DNA of 64,000 nucleotides from Aerococcus urinae (GCF_001543175.1 NZ_CP014161.1:558001-622000), one strand, 5' to 3'; positions 45,501 to 58,315 are shown, counted from the first letter of the stretch. Translations and numbers: made by a program. The notes: a model not told the origin generated them from the sequence alone.

Positions 45501-47282
45501 TTGAAATCAGGAAAAATTATTGAAGTTTCTGGTCCTTTAGTAAAAGCCAAAGATATGGACGATGCAGCTGTTCAAGAAGTTTGCCGGGTAGGGAATTTAA
45601 ACCTAATCGGTGAAATTATTGAAATGCATCAAGACGTGGCTTATATTCAGGTTTATGAAGAAACCTCAGGAATTAAACCAGGCGAACCCGTTCACCCAAC
45701 GGGATCTCCACTCTCTGTAGAGTTGGGGCCTGGATTATTAACCAAAATGTTTGATGGGATCCAACGTCCCTTAGATGAATTTATGCAAGTCACTGAGTCG
45801 AATTACCTGGTTAGAGGATCAGAAGTCGACTCCCTAGACCACCAAGCGGTGTGGACTTTCCAAGCCACTAAATCAGTGGGTGATGAGGTAGTTAGTGGTG
45901 ATGTTGTAGGTACCGTTCAAGAAGGATCAGTGATTGAACATCGCATCCTCGTTCCTAACGGGGTGAGTGGGACCATTGAAAGCATTGAATCAGGTGACTA
46001 TACTCTCGATGATGATGTCTATTCGATTCGCTTAACAGACAGTGACCAAGTAAAATCCTTTGGTATGGCTCAACGTTGGCCTGTTCGTGTCGGAAGACCT
46101 TTTAAACAAAAATTCTTACCCCATGAAATCATGACGACAGGACAACGGGTCATTGATACCTTCTTCCCAATCACTAAGGGCGGTGCAGCAGCCATACCTG
46201 GGCCTTTCGGTGCTGGGAAAACCGTCTTGCAACACCAAATTGCCAAGTATGCTGACGCTGACATTGTGGTCTACGTTGGTTGTGGTGAACGTGGTAACGA
46301 GATGACCGAAGTTATTGACGAATTTCCTAAATTGATTGACCCCAAAACGGGTGAATCGATCATGGAACGGACGGTCTTGATTGCGAATACCTCTAACATG
46401 CCAGTGGCAGCCCGGGAAGCCTCGATCTATACAGGGATAACCATCGCTGAATATTTCCGTGATATGGGATATTCTGTCGCTATCATGGCTGACTCGACTT
46501 CTCGTTGGGCTGAAGCCTTGCGGGAAATGTCAGGTCGTTTGGAAGAAATGCCAGGGGACGAAGGTTATCCAGCTTATTTGGGCAGTCGTTTGGCCGAATA
46601 CTATGAACGTGCCGGAATGGTTGAGACTCTGGGCTCTGATGAACGCCGTGGGGCAGTTACCGCAGTGGGTGCGGTTTCACCTCCAGGGGGAGATACCTCA
46701 GAACCAGTTACCCAAAATACCATGCGGGTGATTAAGGTTTATTGGGGCTTGGATGCCAACCTCTCCCAACAAAGACACTTCCCAGCGGTTAACTGGCTGG
46801 ATTCTTATTCTCTCTATCAAAAAGAAGTGACTGAGGGAATTTCAAAAGAACTCGATGTGGATTGGACGGGTATGGTCACTAAGTCTATGGCGATTCTACA
46901 AGAAGAGGATAGTCTCCAAGAAATTGTCCGCTTAGTTGGTGTGGATGCCCTGTCTCAAGAAGACCGTCTGACTCTGGTTATCGCTCGTATGTTGAGAGAA
47001 GATTATTTACAACAAAACTCTTATGATGAAGTCGACACAAAGACTTCTTCAGAAAAGCAGTTTAAGATGTTAAGAAATATTCTAGCTTTCAATAGTGAAG
47101 CGCGTAAAGCCATGGAATTAGGGGCTTATTATGATGAGATTGTGGAAGGAACTTCAACCATTCGTGAGCAAATCGCCCGGATGAAATATGTTCCAGAAGC
47201 TGAAATTTCCAAGTTGGATGACTTGAACAATTCAATCAAACCGACTATGCAGGAAGTTGTTCAAAAAGGAGGCGTGAAATAG
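45501..47282 (+). CDS. ntpA: V-type ATPase catalytic subunit A
   Basis: Catalytic subunit that hydrolyses ATP. The 593-residue protein has the Walker A motif [17 protein letters not shown] (about residues 232-248), the non-homologous insert typical of V-type A subunits (about residues 120-190), and [15 protein letters not shown] with the catalytic Glu. [20 protein letters not shown] is also diagnostic. The start is TTG at 45501 behind AAGGAGGA. The stop overlaps the GTG start of ntpB. Confidence 0.96.
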   Translation: MKSGKIIEVSGPLVKAKDMDDAAVQEVCRVGNLNLIGEIIEMHQDVAYIQVYEETSGIKPGEPVHPTGSPLSVELGPGLLTKMFDGIQRPLDEFMQVTESNYLVRGSEVDSLDHQAVWTFQATKSVGDEVVSGDVVGTVQEGSVIEHRILVPNGVSGTIESIESGDYTLDDDVYSIRLTDSDQVKSFGMAQRWPVRVGRPFKQKFLPHEIMTTGQRVIDTFFPITKGGAAAIPGPFGAGKTVLQHQIAKYADADIVVYVGCGERGNEMTEVIDEFPKLIDPKTGESIMERTVLIANTSNMPVAAREASIYTGITIAEYFRDMGYSVAIMADSTSRWAEALREMSGRLEEMPGDEGYPAYLGSRLAEYYERAGMVETLGSDERRGAVTAVGAVSPPGGDTSEPVTQNTMRVIKVYWGLDANLSQQRHFPAVNWLDSYSLYQKEVTEGISKELDVDWTGMVTKSMAILQEEDSLQEIVRLVGVDALSQEDRLTLVIARMLREDYLQQNSYDEVDTKTSSEKQFKMLRNILAFNSEARKAMELGAYYDEIVEGTSTIREQIARMKYVPEAEISKLDDLNNSIKPTMQEVVQKGGVK

Positions 47283-48721
47283 TGCAAAGAGAATATAAAT
47301 CCATTGTTGATATTTCGGGCCCGTTAATGGTTGTCGATGACGTATCAGGTGTTGGCTATAACGAACTTGTTGAAATTAAAATGCAAAACGGTGAGTCTCG
47401 TATTGGTGAAGTGCTTGAAGTTCAAGAAGACAAGGCCATTGTCCAAATATATGGTGGTGGCTCAGGGATTAATATCCGTGACTCCCGGGTTCGTTTCCAA
47501 GGCCATCCTTTGGAATTCGGTGTGTCAGAGGACATTATTGGTCGAACTTTTGATGGCTTAGGGAATGTGGTTGATGGTGGCCCAACACCGATTCCAGAAC
47601 AATCCCGTGATGTTAATGGTCAGGTGATCAACCCCATGGCCCGGGAATACCCGGATGAATTTATCCAAACTGGGATTTCAACCATCGACCATATGAACTC
47701 CTTAGTCCGGGGGCAAAAATTACCTATCTTTTCTGGATCAGGTCTACCCCATAAGGAATTGGCTGCTCAAATTGCCCGCCAAGCGACTGTTTTAAACGAT
47801 GATGAAAACTTTGCGGTTGTTTTTGCTGCTATGGGGGTTACCTTCGAGGATGCCCAATTCTTTATTGACAGTTTTAAAGAAACTGGGGCCATTGACCGAT
47901 CAGTAATGTTTATCAACTTAGCCGATGATCCTTCCATTGAACGTTTAGCTACCCCTAAGGTGGCCTTAACGGCAGCTGAATATCTAGCTTATGAAAAGGA
48001 CATGCACGTCTTAGTGATCATGACCGACATGACTAACTATTGTGAAGCCTTGCGGGAAGTGTCTGCTGCTAGACGGGAAGTGCCGGGACGTCGTGGCTAT
48101 CCTGGTTATCTCTATACCGACTTGGCCGGAATTTATGAACGTGCCGGTCGGATTAAGGACGCTAAAGGTTCAGTGACTCAGATTCCAATTTTAACCATGC
48201 CTGAAGATGATATTACCCACCCAATTCCTGACTTAACCGGTTATATTACCGAAGGACAAATTATTTTGGATAAGGAATTGAACCACCAAGGGATTACCCC
48301 TCCGATTGATGTTTTACCCTCTTTGTCACGTCTAAAAGATGATGGGACTGGTGAAGGGAAAACTCGTGAAGACCATGCTGATACCATGAACCAACTCTTT
48401 GCAGCTTATGCCAAGGGGAAAGAAGCACGTGAATTAGCGGTTGTCTTAGGTGAATCAGCTCTTTCTGATACGGATAAACTTTACTTAAAATTTGCTGAGC
48501 GTTTTGAAAAAGAGTATGTCAACCAAGGTTTCGATACCAACCGAACCATCTATGAAACCTTAGACCTGGCTTGGCAATTATTAACCATCCTACCAAAATC
48601 AGAATTAACTCGGATTAATGATAAGTATATTGAAAAATACTATCCGAAATCTGATCAGAGAACGGAAGACCAAGAATCCGACAATAATCAAGCTGATCAA
48701 GAAAGTCATGAAGAGGCCTAG
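47282..48721 (+). CDS. ntpB: V-type ATPase regulatory subunit B
   Basis: Non-catalytic partner of NtpA in the head. The 479-residue protein has [19 protein letters not shown] in place of a true P-loop, and the family segments [21 protein letters not shown] and [11 protein letters not shown]. The GTG start at 47282 overlaps the ntpA stop (GGAGG just upstream). The C-terminal tail after about residue 455 is unusually acidic and Gln-rich, with no family counterpart I recall. Confidence 0.95.
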   Translation: MQREYKSIVDISGPLMVVDDVSGVGYNELVEIKMQNGESRIGEVLEVQEDKAIVQIYGGGSGINIRDSRVRFQGHPLEFGVSEDIIGRTFDGLGNVVDGGPTPIPEQSRDVNGQVINPMAREYPDEFIQTGISTIDHMNSLVRGQKLPIFSGSGLPHKELAAQIARQATVLNDDENFAVVFAAMGVTFEDAQFFIDSFKETGAIDRSVMFINLADDPSIERLATPKVALTAAEYLAYEKDMHVLVIMTDMTNYCEALREVSAARREVPGRRGYPGYLYTDLAGIYERAGRIKDAKGSVTQIPILTMPEDDITHPIPDLTGYITEGQIILDKELNHQGITPPIDVLPSLSRLKDDGTGEGKTREDHADTMNQLFAAYAKGKEARELAVVLGESALSDTDKLYLKFAERFEKEYVNQGFDTNRTIYETLDLAWQLLTILPKSELTRINDKYIEKYYPKSDQRTEDQESDNNQADQESHEEA

Positions 48722-48741
48722 TGAAGAAGGGGTGATATTTT

Positions 48742-49380
48742 ATGGCAAATGCTTTAAATGTTAAGCCTACTCGGATGGAATTGCAAAAACTCCAAGGCAA
48801 TCTTTCCATAGCAACTCGCGGCCATAAATTGTTAAAAGATAAGCAAGATGAGCTAATGCGTCAGTTTATTGACCTCATTCGAAAAAATAATGAGCTTCGT
48901 CAAGAGGTTGAAGCGGACCTATCCTTAGCTCTGGAAAACTTTGTGCTTGCATCTGCCCTGGTTAACGAGGCTTACATTGATGAATTAGTGGCCATACCTA
49001 GTCAGAGTGTGGAACTTGAAATTCGTCATGAAAATATTATGAGTGTCGATGTTCCTAAGATGAATTTCCACTATTCAGATGAATATCAAGAAGGTAAGGA
49101 CCGTAACACTTATAGTTTCTTAAATACTGCTAGTGAGTTAGATGACGCGATTGCAACCTTAAATCAAGTCATGCCTAAGTTATTAGAACTCAGTGAAATT
49201 GAAAAGACCTGTCAGTTAATGGCTGACGATATTGAATCAACCAGACGACGGGTGAATGCCTTGGAATATCGGGTTATTCCTGATACCAAGGAAACGATCG
49301 CTTATATTCAAAGTAAATTAGAAGAGAATGAGCGGTCGACTAAGACCCGGATGATCAAAATTAAAGACATGAACGGGTAA
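48742..49380 (+). CDS. ntpD: V-type ATPase subunit D
   Basis: Central rotor shaft. The 212-residue protein has the family start NVKPTRMELQKLQGNLSIA, the following LLKDKQDELM, and the C-terminal helix RRVNALEYRVIPDTKETI, forming a long antiparallel coiled coil. It ends the operon: the ntpH and ntpJ genes that follow ntpD in E. hirae are absent, and a terminator lies right after the stop. Confidence 0.95.
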   Translation: MANALNVKPTRMELQKLQGNLSIATRGHKLLKDKQDELMRQFIDLIRKNNELRQEVEADLSLALENFVLASALVNEAYIDELVAIPSQSVELEIRHENIMSVDVPKMNFHYSDEYQEGKDRNTYSFLNTASELDDAIATLNQVMPKLLELSEIEKTCQLMADDIESTRRRVNALEYRVIPDTKETIAYIQSKLEENERSTKTRMIKIKDMNG

Positions 49381-49387
49381 TAGTGAT

Positions 49388-49430
49388 GAAGTCCCTGCTT
49401 TTGGTCTAGTTAGACCTAGCAGGGCTTTTT
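49388..49430 (+). terminator. Terminator of the V-ATPase operon
   Basis: TCCCTGCT near 49392 pairs with AGCAGGG near 49418 around an inner GGTCTA/TAGACC helix, then TTTTTA. Confidence 0.85.
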
Positions 49431-49452
49431 ATTTGGATATTTTTTGCTATTC

Positions 49453-49482
49453 TTGAACTATGGACTTCCTTTGGTCTATAAT
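49453..49482 (+). promoter_or_regulatory. Promoter of the amino-acid ABC transporter
   Basis: TTGAAC at 49453-49458, 18-base spacer, perfect TATAAT at 49477-49482. Confidence 0.7.
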
Positions 49483-49581
49483 AGAGAAATGTTCTATCAA
49501 TAAGGGAGTAGAGAGCTTTGTGAATATTACTTTTATTTCTTATTTTAGAACCACTCAAATAGAAGATTGGAGCGAAGATAT

Positions 49582-51228
49582 ATGTCAAAGAGATTTGGAG
49601 CAGCGCTTTCTTTTCTCTTGTTAACCTTATCCCTTTTGGTTGGTTTAGCTAGTCCGCTAAGGGTAGATGCTGCTGAAAATCAGCCAAGGATTGAGGTTGA
49701 TCAAGAAGCTCTTAACCAGGGATTAGAGACACCTGGTGTATTAAGAGTAGGGATGGAAGCAAATTATGCTCCCTATAATTGGAGTCAAACGACAGACGCT
49801 AATGGCGCCATCGAAATTTCTAATGCTAGCGGGGAATATGCTAATGGTTACGATGTGCAAATAGCCAAGCAAATTGCTGATGCTCTAGGGTTAAAGCTAG
49901 AAATCGTAAAGATGGAATGGGATGGTTTGCCACCTGCCTTACAATCAGCAAAAATTGATGCCATTGTAGCGGGGATGTCACCGACACCTGAACGGGAAAA
50001 ACAAATCGATTTTACCGATGAATATTATGGCTCAGACATGGTTGTAGTGACCCTTAAGGACGGTCCTTATGCCAATGCCCAATCCATTAATGACTTTAAT
50101 GGGGCCAAGGTAACTGCACAATTAAATACCTTCCACGTTGATTTACTCGATCAAATGCAAGGGATTGACAAACAAACCCCAATGGATTCTTTCCCGACTA
50201 TGATCTCTTCCTTGCTAAGTAATAAGATTGATGCCTATATTTCAGACCGGCCTGGTGCCCTCTCAGCTGTCGCTGCTAATCCAGATTTAAAGATTGTTTC
50301 CTTTGAAGAAGGGAAAGGCTTTGATACGGGGGATATTGCTAACTGGTCATCCGTTGGGCTCCGCAAAGATTCGCCTTTAATGGAACCGATTAACCAAGCC
50401 TTAGCGACCATTCCAGATAAAGATCGGGAAAATCTGATGCAAGAAATGGTTGACTTAAATAATCGCGGCGAAGATATTGGCTTTTGGGGTGAAGTGGCCA
50501 GCATCTGGTCCACATACAAGGGCCAATTACTTAAAGGTGCTGCAACGACCATGTATATTGCCTTAATATCTACCCTTGTTGGTTTTTTAATTGGTTTATT
50601 GATTGCGATTTATCGGTCGATGCCAATTGCTGAAAGTAGCGGTATTGTATCTATTTTATACAAAGTTGTTGAATTCTTGATTACGGCTTATATTGAAGTC
50701 TTCCGGGGGACCCCAATGATGGTCCAAGCCATGATGATTTTCTATGGGTCGAAATTATTCCTAGGGATTGATATGAGTTCCATGTTCGCTGCCTTACTCA
50801 TTGTTTCAGTGAATACCGGTGCCTATCTCGCTGAAGTTATCCGGGGTGGGATTATTGGTGTCGATGACGGCCAGTCAGAAGCTGCTAAAGCAATTGGGAT
50901 GAACCACTTCCAAACCATGACCTATGTGGTTTTACCCCAAGCTATCCGTAGTATATTACCTGCTTTGGGTAATGAGTTTGTGATTAATATCAAGGACACC
51001 TCAGTCTTAAACGTCATTGCTGTTACTGAACTATTCTTTGTGTCCAAATCGGCAGCAGGGACTACCTATCTCACCTTCCAAACCTTCTTCATCACAGCGA
51101 TTATTTACTTTGTACTAACCTTTACCACTACCCGTTTACTACGCTTGGTGGAAAGGAAGATGTCGGGAAGCGATACTTATACGGTTTATCAATCATCGAC
51201 TAGTGAGGTGAATATTCATGAAAAATGA
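49582..51228 (+). CDS. Amino-acid ABC transporter, fused substrate-binding and permease protein (GlnP-type)
   Basis: A 548-residue fusion. A signal peptide (about residues 1-30) leads to a family 3 solute-binding domain (about residues 45-290; [51 protein letters not shown]). The His/Glu/Gln permease domain follows (about residues 310-525; [32 protein letters not shown]). Such fusions import glutamine, glutamate or related amino acids in Lactobacillales; the exact ligand is not certain. Start ATG at 49582 rather than an upstream TTG. It overlaps the ATPase gene by 11 bases. Confidence 0.93.
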   Translation: MSKRFGAALSFLLLTLSLLVGLASPLRVDAAENQPRIEVDQEALNQGLETPGVLRVGMEANYAPYNWSQTTDANGAIEISNASGEYANGYDVQIAKQIADALGLKLEIVKMEWDGLPPALQSAKIDAIVAGMSPTPEREKQIDFTDEYYGSDMVVVTLKDGPYANAQSINDFNGAKVTAQLNTFHVDLLDQMQGIDKQTPMDSFPTMISSLLSNKIDAYISDRPGALSAVAANPDLKIVSFEEGKGFDTGDIANWSSVGLRKDSPLMEPINQALATIPDKDRENLMQEMVDLNNRGEDIGFWGEVASIWSTYKGQLLKGAATTMYIALISTLVGFLIGLLIAIYRSMPIAESSGIVSILYKVVEFLITAYIEVFRGTPMMVQAMMIFYGSKLFLGIDMSSMFAALLIVSVNTGAYLAEVIRGGIIGVDDGQSEAAKAIGMNHFQTMTYVVLPQAIRSILPALGNEFVINIKDTSVLNVIAVTELFFVSKSAAGTTYLTFQTFFITAIIYFVLTFTTTRLLRLVERKMSGSDTYTVYQSSTSEVNIHEK

Positions 51229-51961
51229 GATTTTAACAATTTCTCACTTAGAGAAGAAGTTTGGCGATAATTTGGTTTTAAAGGATATTGACTTTGCGGT
51301 TAGCCCTGGCGATGTTATCTCTATTATTGGTTCATCAGGATCAGGGAAGTCAACCTTATTACGCTGTATGAATTTGCTGGAACAACCCACTTCTGGTGAT
51401 ATTATCTACCATGGACAGTCTATCCTAGCTAAAAACTTTGATAAGAATAAATATCGGGCCAAGGTGGGTATGGTTTTCCAACAGTTCAACTTATTTAAGA
51501 ATATGAATGTGCTGGAAAACTGTGTTATCGGCCAAGAAAAAATTCTGAAAAGAAATAAAAAAGAAGCTGAGAAAACCGCTTTGAAAAACCTAGAAAAAGT
51601 CGGTATGGCCCCTTACCGTGATGCCCGTCCTGATCAACTTTCCGGTGGGCAACAACAACGGGTCGCTATTGCCCGGGCCCTATCCATGGATCCGGAAATC
51701 TTACTCTTTGATGAACCGACCTCGGCTCTGGACCCGGAGATGGTCGGTGAGGTTCTAGGAACCATGACTGAACTCGCCAAAGAAGGCTTAACTATGATTG
51801 TGGTGACTCATGAAATGGCCTTTGCTCGTGATGTTTCTTCGCGGATTTGCTTTATGGACCAAGGGGTCATTGTTGAAGACGGGGAACCTGACCAAGTGAT
51901 TAACCACCCTCAACATGAACGGACCAAGGCCTTCTTGTCACGCTATTTAGCAGAAAAATAA
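51218..51961 (+). CDS. Amino-acid ABC transporter, ATP-binding protein (GlnQ-type)
   Basis: ATPase partner of the upstream fused permease. The 247-residue protein has Walker [14 protein letters not shown] (about residues 37-49), signature [15 protein letters not shown] and Walker [20 protein letters not shown], the last being typical of polar amino-acid transporters. It starts inside the end of the permease gene. A hairpin terminator follows. Confidence 0.94.
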   Translation: MKNEILTISHLEKKFGDNLVLKDIDFAVSPGDVISIIGSSGSGKSTLLRCMNLLEQPTSGDIIYHGQSILAKNFDKNKYRAKVGMVFQQFNLFKNMNVLENCVIGQEKILKRNKKEAEKTALKNLEKVGMAPYRDARPDQLSGGQQQRVAIARALSMDPEILLFDEPTSALDPEMVGEVLGTMTELAKEGLTMIVVTHEMAFARDVSSRICFMDQGVIVEDGEPDQVINHPQHERTKAFLSRYLAEK

Positions 51962-51971
51962 GATCTACTAG

Positions 51972-51999
51972 GAGCTGGGACTTGTTTCCAGCTCTTTTT
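51972..51999 (+). terminator. Terminator after the ABC transporter
   Basis: GAGCTGG at 51972-51978 pairs with CCAGCTC at 51988-51994, then TTTTTA. Confidence 0.88.
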
Positions 52000-52063
52000 A
52001 ACACGAACTTAGAAAGAAAATGTGCTCCAGTCACAGGACGAACGTACGCTTCATATAGGGTGT

Positions 52064-52163
52064 GAGACTTGGCGTCTAGGCTTGGATGATTGGAGCAAGC
52101 CAGAATAAAAGCGAAAGATTCGCTTGTTTCTGACTTGTGAAATCACTCCAAGTCTTCCAAGTC
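52064..52163 (+). repeat. Nested hairpin A
   Basis: GACTTGG (52066-52072) pairs with CCAAGTC (52157-52163). Inside, TGGAG (52091-52095) pairs with CTCCA (52146-52150), CAAG (52096-52099) with CTTG (52134-52137), CAGAA (52101-52105) with TTCTG (52128-52132). The apex is AAGCGA (52109-52114) with TCGCTT (52120-52125). Confidence 0.65.
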
Positions 52164-52177
52164 GAACCCAACTAAAA

Positions 52178-52449
52178 ATTGCCAACGCACAGACTAGCTG
52201 AGCTCGGAAGGGGCAGGGGATGTCCTTTCAGAAAAGTTGAACGATCAAGCAAGTTGAGTTCGAATGCCAGCCTTGAAGTCGCTTCAGAAAATTCCAACGC
52301 ACAGACTAGCTGTGCTTATGGTATTTTCCTCCAGCGATTCAAGGCTTTGTTGGCATCCTCACATCCTTATAGTTGATCTTATCAACTTTTCCTCCAAGGA
52401 ATCTCCCTCCCTGATCCTTCCTCACATCCTTATAGCTGTGCTTATGGTA
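52178..52449 (+). repeat. Nested long stem B enclosing hairpin C
   Basis: GCACAG (52187-52192) pairs with CTGTGC (52436-52441), GGAAGG (52206-52211) with CCTTCC (52416-52421), CAGGG (52214-52218) with CCCTG (52409-52413), and TCCTT (52223-52227) with AAGGA (52396-52400). GAAAAGTTGA (52231-52240) pairs with TCAACTTTTC (52382-52391), and GATCAA (52243-52248) with TTGATC (52373-52378). Hairpin C fills the loop. Confidence 0.65.
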
Positions 52450-52465
52450 TTTTCCTCCAGCGATT
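52184..52465 (+). repeat. Direct repeats inside the nested element
   Basis: Three perfect direct repeats show internal duplication. A 32-base unit beginning AGCTGTGCTTATGG lies at 52308-52339 and 52434-52465. AACGCACAGACTAGCTG lies at 52184-52200 and 52296-52312. TCCTCACATCCTTATAG lies at 52356-52372 and 52419-52435. Confidence 0.9.
52264..52356 (+). repeat. Nested bulged hairpin C
   Basis: ATGCCA (52264-52269) pairs with TGGCAT (52351-52356). GCCTTGAA (52270-52277) pairs perfectly with TTCAAGGC (52338-52345), leaving the 5-base bulge TTTGT (52346-52350) on the 3' arm as in the other copies. CGCT (52280-52283) pairs with AGCG (52333-52336), GAAAAT (52287-52292) with ATTTTC (52323-52328), and GCACAG (52299-52304) with CTGTGC (52310-52315). 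Confidence 0.75.
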
Positions 52466-52597
52466 TCGCCCTCTAATGTGACTGTCGCACTCTTTTTTTA
52501 AAGAAAACTTTCTTAGCTTTATGGGGTTATGATATGATAAATAAGCAAGTTTTTTACTAAACCATAGAAATAAGAACTCATAAAAAGGATGTCATGC

Positions 52598-54169
52598 ATG
52601 AATAGAGCAGAAGAAGTAAAAAAAAGAAGGACCTTTGCCATTATTTCCCACCCCGATGCTGGGAAAACGACCATTACTGAACAATTACTCCTATATTCAG
52701 GAGCTATTCGTCAGGCAGGGACGGTTAAGGGGAAGAAAAGTGGTCACTTTGCCAAGTCTGACTGGATGAAGATTGAACAACAGCGTGGGATCTCAGTGAC
52801 TAGTTCGGTCATGCAGGTGGACTACGACGGCTATCAAATTAACATTGTAGATACTCCGGGACACGAGGACTTTTCCGAGGATACCTATCGAACTCTTATG
52901 GCCGTGGATGCTGCAGTTATGGTGGTTGACTCCGGTAAGGGGATTGAGGCCCAAACCAAGAGATTGTTTGAAGTGGCTAGCCATCGGGGCATTCCGATTT
53001 TCACCTTTATGAATAAATTAGACCGTGATGGCCGTGAACCTATGGAACTGATTAGTGAACTAGAGGAAGTCTTAGGTATCGATGCCTATGCCATGAACTG
53101 GCCCATGGGAATGGGAAAGACCTACCAAGGAAACTACGATCTTTTTAATAATCGCTTAGAATTAACTCACCCTGAAGCTAATGGCGGTAATGATTTCTTA
53201 CCTTTAAATGAAGCTGGTGAACTTGAGGGAAATTATGAAGTGAAAAATTCTCCTTGGTATGAGGAGGCCGTGGAGAATGCACAACTCTTAAATGAGGCTG
53301 GAAATCCTTTTGACGCTGAGGCTATCCAAGCTGGTAAGTTAACTCCGGTTTTCTTTGGTTCTGCCTTAACCGGTTTTGGCGTTCAAACTTTTTTAGACGC
53401 CTTTGTCGATTTTGCCCCCGCACCTCAAGCGGTCGAAACAGTGGAAGAGGACTTAGTCAACCCTCTCGATGAGCAATTAACCGGCTTTATCTTTAAGATT
53501 CAAGCTAACATGGATCCCCGACATCGTGACCGGATTGCCTTTGTGCGGATTTGCTCGGGTGAGTTTCATGAAGGCATGGATGTCACTGTAGCTAGAACGG
53601 ATAAGAAGTTGAAGCTGAATAATACCACCCGCTTTATGGCCGATACTCGTGAACATGCCAGTTTAGCAGTGGCGGGAGATATTATTGGCCTTTATGATAC
53701 CGGAAACTTTCAAATTGGAGACTCCATCTATTCAGGCAAGCACAAGGTAAGCTTTAAACCTCTTCCACAATTTACTCCGGAATTATTTATGAAAGTGAGT
53801 CCTAAGAATGTCATGAAGCAAAAATCCTTCCATAAGGGGATTAAACAACTGGTTGAAGAAGGGGCTATCCAACTTTATAAAACTTGGCACACCGAAGAGT
53901 ATATCTTAGGGGCAGTGGGGCAACTCCAGTTCGAAGTCTTCCAGTACCGTTTGTTAAATGAATATAATTCAGAAGTAGAAATGACACCCCTGGGAAATAA
54001 AATTGCTCGTTGGATTTCCAAAGACCAACTGGATCCGTCCATGTCATCGAGTCGTAACTTGCTATGTAAAGACCGCTTCGACCAACCTGTCTTTCTCTTT
54101 GAAAACCAATTTGCCGAAAATTGGTTCCAACAAAAATATCCTGATGTGCAATTAGAATCCTTGTTATAG
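52598..54169 (+). CDS. prfC: Peptide chain release factor 3
   Basis: GTPase that recycles RF1 and RF2 after termination. The 523-residue protein has G1 [17 protein letters not shown] (about residues 17-33), G2 region [11 protein letters not shown]3 [12 protein letters not shown] and G4 [10 protein letters not shown], then domains II and III. Start ATG at 52598 ([11 protein letters not shown]) is spaced 8 bases from AAAAAGGA. The ATG three codons earlier abuts that site. A weak extended -10 (TG-A-TATGAT, 52530-52538) precedes it. The nested hairpin repeat lies just upstream. Confidence 0.95.
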   Translation: MNRAEEVKKRRTFAIISHPDAGKTTITEQLLLYSGAIRQAGTVKGKKSGHFAKSDWMKIEQQRGISVTSSVMQVDYDGYQINIVDTPGHEDFSEDTYRTLMAVDAAVMVVDSGKGIEAQTKRLFEVASHRGIPIFTFMNKLDRDGREPMELISELEEVLGIDAYAMNWPMGMGKTYQGNYDLFNNRLELTHPEANGGNDFLPLNEAGELEGNYEVKNSPWYEEAVENAQLLNEAGNPFDAEAIQAGKLTPVFFGSALTGFGVQTFLDAFVDFAPAPQAVETVEEDLVNPLDEQLTGFIFKIQANMDPRHRDRIAFVRICSGEFHEGMDVTVARTDKKLKLNNTTRFMADTREHASLAVAGDIIGLYDTGNFQIGDSIYSGKHKVSFKPLPQFTPELFMKVSPKNVMKQKSFHKGIKQLVEEGAIQLYKTWHTEEYILGAVGQLQFEVFQYRLLNEYNSEVEMTPLGNKIARWISKDQLDPSMSSSRNLLCKDRFDQPVFLFENQFAENWFQQKYPDVQLESLL

Positions 54170-54271
54170 GAATCGAACAAGTGGCCTAAAAGGCAAAGGT
54201 AGTCCCAATAGGCTATTTATCAGCCTGTTAGTTTTTGAATAGTTGAACAGTTATAGTTAGTTCGTTAATGA

Positions 54272-54318
54272 CCCTTTTTCACCAAAAACACTGAATTTTG
54301 GTGGAAAGGGGCTTTATT
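54272..54318 (+). terminator. Terminator after prfC
   Basis: CCCTTTTTCACCAAAA pairs with TTTTGGTGGAAAGGG (one mismatch) across a short loop, followed by a T-rich tail. Confidence 0.85.
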
Positions 54319-54393
54319 TTCTGTTAAATTGCTTATAAAGCGTATATTCAAATCGATATTTGCTAAAAATGTATGTATTTTTCCCTTTACTTG

Positions 54394-54402
54394 TGCTATA
54401 TT
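54394..54402 (+). promoter_or_regulatory. Extended -10 promoter of guaB
   Basis: TG at 54394-54395, one base, TATATT at 54397-54402. No purine riboswitch is visible in the 41 bases to the start codon. Confidence 0.55.
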
Positions 54403-54416
54403 AGGAATCAATATAA

Positions 54417-55925
<1,509 letters not shown>

Positions 55926-55982
55926 ACCGGCTAAATCTTTGATTGATTAATCTTTTAATAAATATTCTATTAATTAGACAGA

Positions 55983-56021
55983 CAAAAAGGAGTTGGGACA
56001 AATCCCAACTCCTTTTTAAAA
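55983..56021. terminator. Bidirectional terminator between guaB and clpE
   Basis: AAAAAGGAGTTGGGA pairs perfectly with TCCCAACTCCTTTTT across a CAAA loop and can serve both convergent genes. Confidence 0.92.
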
Positions 56022-56033
56022 AGAACTATTTGA

Positions 56034-58220
56034 TCAATCGACGTCTGCTTCTTCAATGGCCTGACTATTTTCACTTTCATTAACAACAATGTTGCCAGAA
56101 TCATCCACGGTAAAGTGGACATAGGAAATACTTGGGTCCTTTAAGTATAGGTCCGCAACTTGGTTTTCAATTTGTTCTTGGATGACCCGTCTTAATGGGC
56201 GGGCACCCAGTTTGGGGTCATAGCCTAGTTCAACAATAGCTTCTTTCACTTGGTCGTCAATGGCAATGCTGATTTTTTGTCCCTTGAGTAACTTGTTCAT
56301 GCTGGTGAGCATGTGGTCGACAATTTGAATTAATTCTTCCTTGGTCAGCGGTTGGAATTCGATGATGCCGTCAAAACGGTTCATGAATTCAGGTTTAAAG
56401 TAATTATCCAATTGGTCCAAGACAGATTGGTTTTTTCCTTGTTGACTAGCGGCAAAACCGACGCTAGCTTCAACGTTACCTGTTCCGGCATTGGAAGTCA
56501 TGATGATAAGGGTATCTTTAAAGGAAACCGTCCGACCTTGTGCATCAGTAAGTCGACCGTCTTCCATGATTTGTAGGAAGAGGTTGAGAACATCAGGGTG
56601 GGCCTTCTCCACTTCATCTAAGAGAATGAGGGAATAAGGTTGCCGTCTGACTTGCTCAGTTAATTGGCCAGCTTCGTCATAGCCGACATAGCCGGGTGGT
56701 GAACCGATCATCTTAGAGACACTGTGTTTTTCCATGTATTCAGACATGTCAAAGCGGATCATGGCTTCTTCACTACCAAAGAGTTGCTTAGCAAGCTGAC
56801 GGGCTAATTCTGTCTTGCCGACACCTGTTGGCCCCACAAATAGGAAGGAAGCAATAGGTTTATTACCTGGGTGGAAACCCACACGGTTACGGCGGATTGC
56901 TGCTGATACTTTTTCGACAGCAGGATCTTGGCCGATAATTGTCTCCTTGAGTTCATCCTCAAGTTGCAATAAATTGCTTTGTTCTTGGTCTTGTAACTGG
57001 CCAACGGGGATACCGGTTTTAGCTTCCACTAATTTTTCGATGTCTTCGACGGTGATCGTTGGGACTTGTTCAACAACAGCTTCATTATTAGCGGCCATAT
57101 CCTTATACTTCTTTAATTGGTCGCGGTAATAGGCTGCCTTCTCATAGTCTTCAGCATCGGTAGCCATTTCCTTTAATTTTTCTAATTCTTGAATCTGATC
57201 TTCTAAGGCCTCCTTATCCAAGAAGGGAATGGTTAAGTTTTTCTTGGAGCCCGCTTCATCAAGTAGGTCGATGGCCTTATCAGGTAATTGTCGGTCTTGG
57301 ATATAACGATTAGACAGGGTAACCGTTGCTTCTAAGGCTTGGTCAGTAAAGTGAACATGGTGGAATTTTTGGTATTGGTCGGCTAGGCCCTTGATAATAG
57401 TGATGGCTTCTTCTACCGAAGGTTCATCCACTTGAACTGGTTGTAAGCGGCGAGCCAGAGCGCCATCTTTTTCGATACGACGGAATTCATTTAAGGTTGT
57501 TGCTCCGACTAATTGCATTTCACCCCGAGCCAAGGCAGGTTTTAAGATATTGCCAGCATCCATTGATGAATTATCGGCTGTTCCTGCCCCCACGATTTCA
57601 TGGATTTCATCAATAAATAGAATGATTGATTGATTTGAGCTGACTTCTTTGATTAGGGCTTGCATTTTTTCTTCAAATTGGCCCCGAACCCCAGTCCCTT
57701 GGACTAGAGAAGCCACATCTAAACTAATAACTTCTTTATTTTGTAGCTTTTCAGGAACTTCTTTAGCTACTATTTTTTGGGCTAAACCTTCTACAACTGC
57801 CGTCTTACCAACACCGGCTTCTCCGATGAGGACAGGATTATTTTTGGTTCGACGGTTAAGAATTTCGATCACCCGATTTATTTCTTGGTCACGGCCAATT
57901 ACCGGGTCGTACTTGCCTTGGCGAGCTAACTCTGTCATGTTGGTTCCATAATTAGCTAATAAGCTATTTCCTTGACCATCATTAGGATGGTGTGGGGGTT
58001 CTTGGCCGCTATTATTGGAGCCTCTATCTTGCATTTGTCTAAGTAGTTCATAGAGATTTCCCCATGAACTATTGTCATTATTACTTTTTCCAGCTTGAGA
58101 TTGGTTGCGAATAATCTCTGCATAGCAGGGTTGGCAAAGGTTAATGGCCTGCCTTTGTCCATTAATATTCGCATACATATGAATGGCAGCTTCGCGTTGG
58201 TTACAACGTTGGCATTTCAA
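56034..58220 (-). CDS. clpE: ATP-dependent Clp protease ATPase subunit ClpE
   Basis: Hsp100 unfoldase that works with ClpP in stress. The N-terminal zinc finger CQRC...CQPC (about residues 3-35) identifies ClpE rather than ClpC. Two AAA+ modules follow, with Walker [14 protein letters not shown] and [13 protein letters not shown], and a UVR-type coiled coil between them ([16 protein letters not shown]). The TTG at 58220 (MKCQRCN) is preferred: GTG at 58229 is only one base from AAAGGAG. Length is 728 residues. The promoter overlaps a CtsR-like operator, so heat and protein stress should induce it. Confidence 0.94.
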   Translation of the reverse strand: MKCQRCNQREAAIHMYANINGQRQAINLCQPCYAEIIRNQSQAGKSNNDNSSWGNLYELLRQMQDRGSNNSGQEPPHHPNDGQGNSLLANYGTNMTELARQGKYDPVIGRDQEINRVIEILNRRTKNNPVLIGEAGVGKTAVVEGLAQKIVAKEVPEKLQNKEVISLDVASLVQGTGVRGQFEEKMQALIKEVSSNQSIILFIDEIHEIVGAGTADNSSMDAGNILKPALARGEMQLVGATTLNEFRRIEKDGALARRLQPVQVDEPSVEEAITIIKGLADQYQKFHHVHFTDQALEATVTLSNRYIQDRQLPDKAIDLLDEAGSKKNLTIPFLDKEALEDQIQELEKLKEMATDAEDYEKAAYYRDQLKKYKDMAANNEAVVEQVPTITVEDIEKLVEAKTGIPVGQLQDQEQSNLLQLEDELKETIIGQDPAVEKVSAAIRRNRVGFHPGNKPIASFLFVGPTGVGKTELARQLAKQLFGSEEAMIRFDMSEYMEKHSVSKMIGSPPGYVGYDEAGQLTEQVRRQPYSLILLDEVEKAHPDVLNLFLQIMEDGRLTDAQGRTVSFKDTLIIMTSNAGTGNVEASVGFAASQQGKNQSVLDQLDNYFKPEFMNRFDGIIEFQPLTKEELIQIVDHMLTSMNKLLKGQKISIAIDDQVKEAIVELGYDPKLGARPLRRVIQEQIENQVADLYLKDPSISYVHFTVDDSGNIVVNESENSQAIEEADVD

Positions 58221-58315
58221 TAGTGCCACGCTCCTTTCTTAAGAAATTGGCCAATATTTTTAATATACATATATTGTAAAAACACCTTTTTGATAAACAT
58301 TGACCTTCAATTGTT

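Larger units (their letters stand above)
52022..52499 (+). repeat. Bulged-hairpin repeat with nested inserts (copy O), about 470 nt
   Basis: This fills the 636-base gap between the transporter and prfC; no gene is credible here. The outer arms repeat the H1/H3 design. GTGC (52022-52025) pairs with GCAC (52487-52490), then a 2x2 loop, then CAGTCACA (52028-52035) with TGTGACTG (52477-52484). The 5-base bulge TCTAA (52472-52476) is on the 3' arm. GGACGAA faces TTCGCCC with one A/C mismatch, and CGCT (52047-52050) pairs with AGCG (52459-52462). The tail TCGCACTCTTTTTTT starts at 52486. The 5' arm is 27/32 identical to 15545-15576. Confidence 0.75.

Noticed and set aside
52179-52476. Short plus-strand ORFs of 65 and 70 codons in the nested repeat
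   Set aside because: They lie across paired arms, share repeated peptides because of DNA duplication, and have no credible start region.
52022-52499. Retron msr-msd or large ornate RNA of a known class
   Set aside because: No reverse transcriptase gene is nearby and the hairpins repeat at another locus. I could not match OLE, ROOL or GOLLD features by eye.
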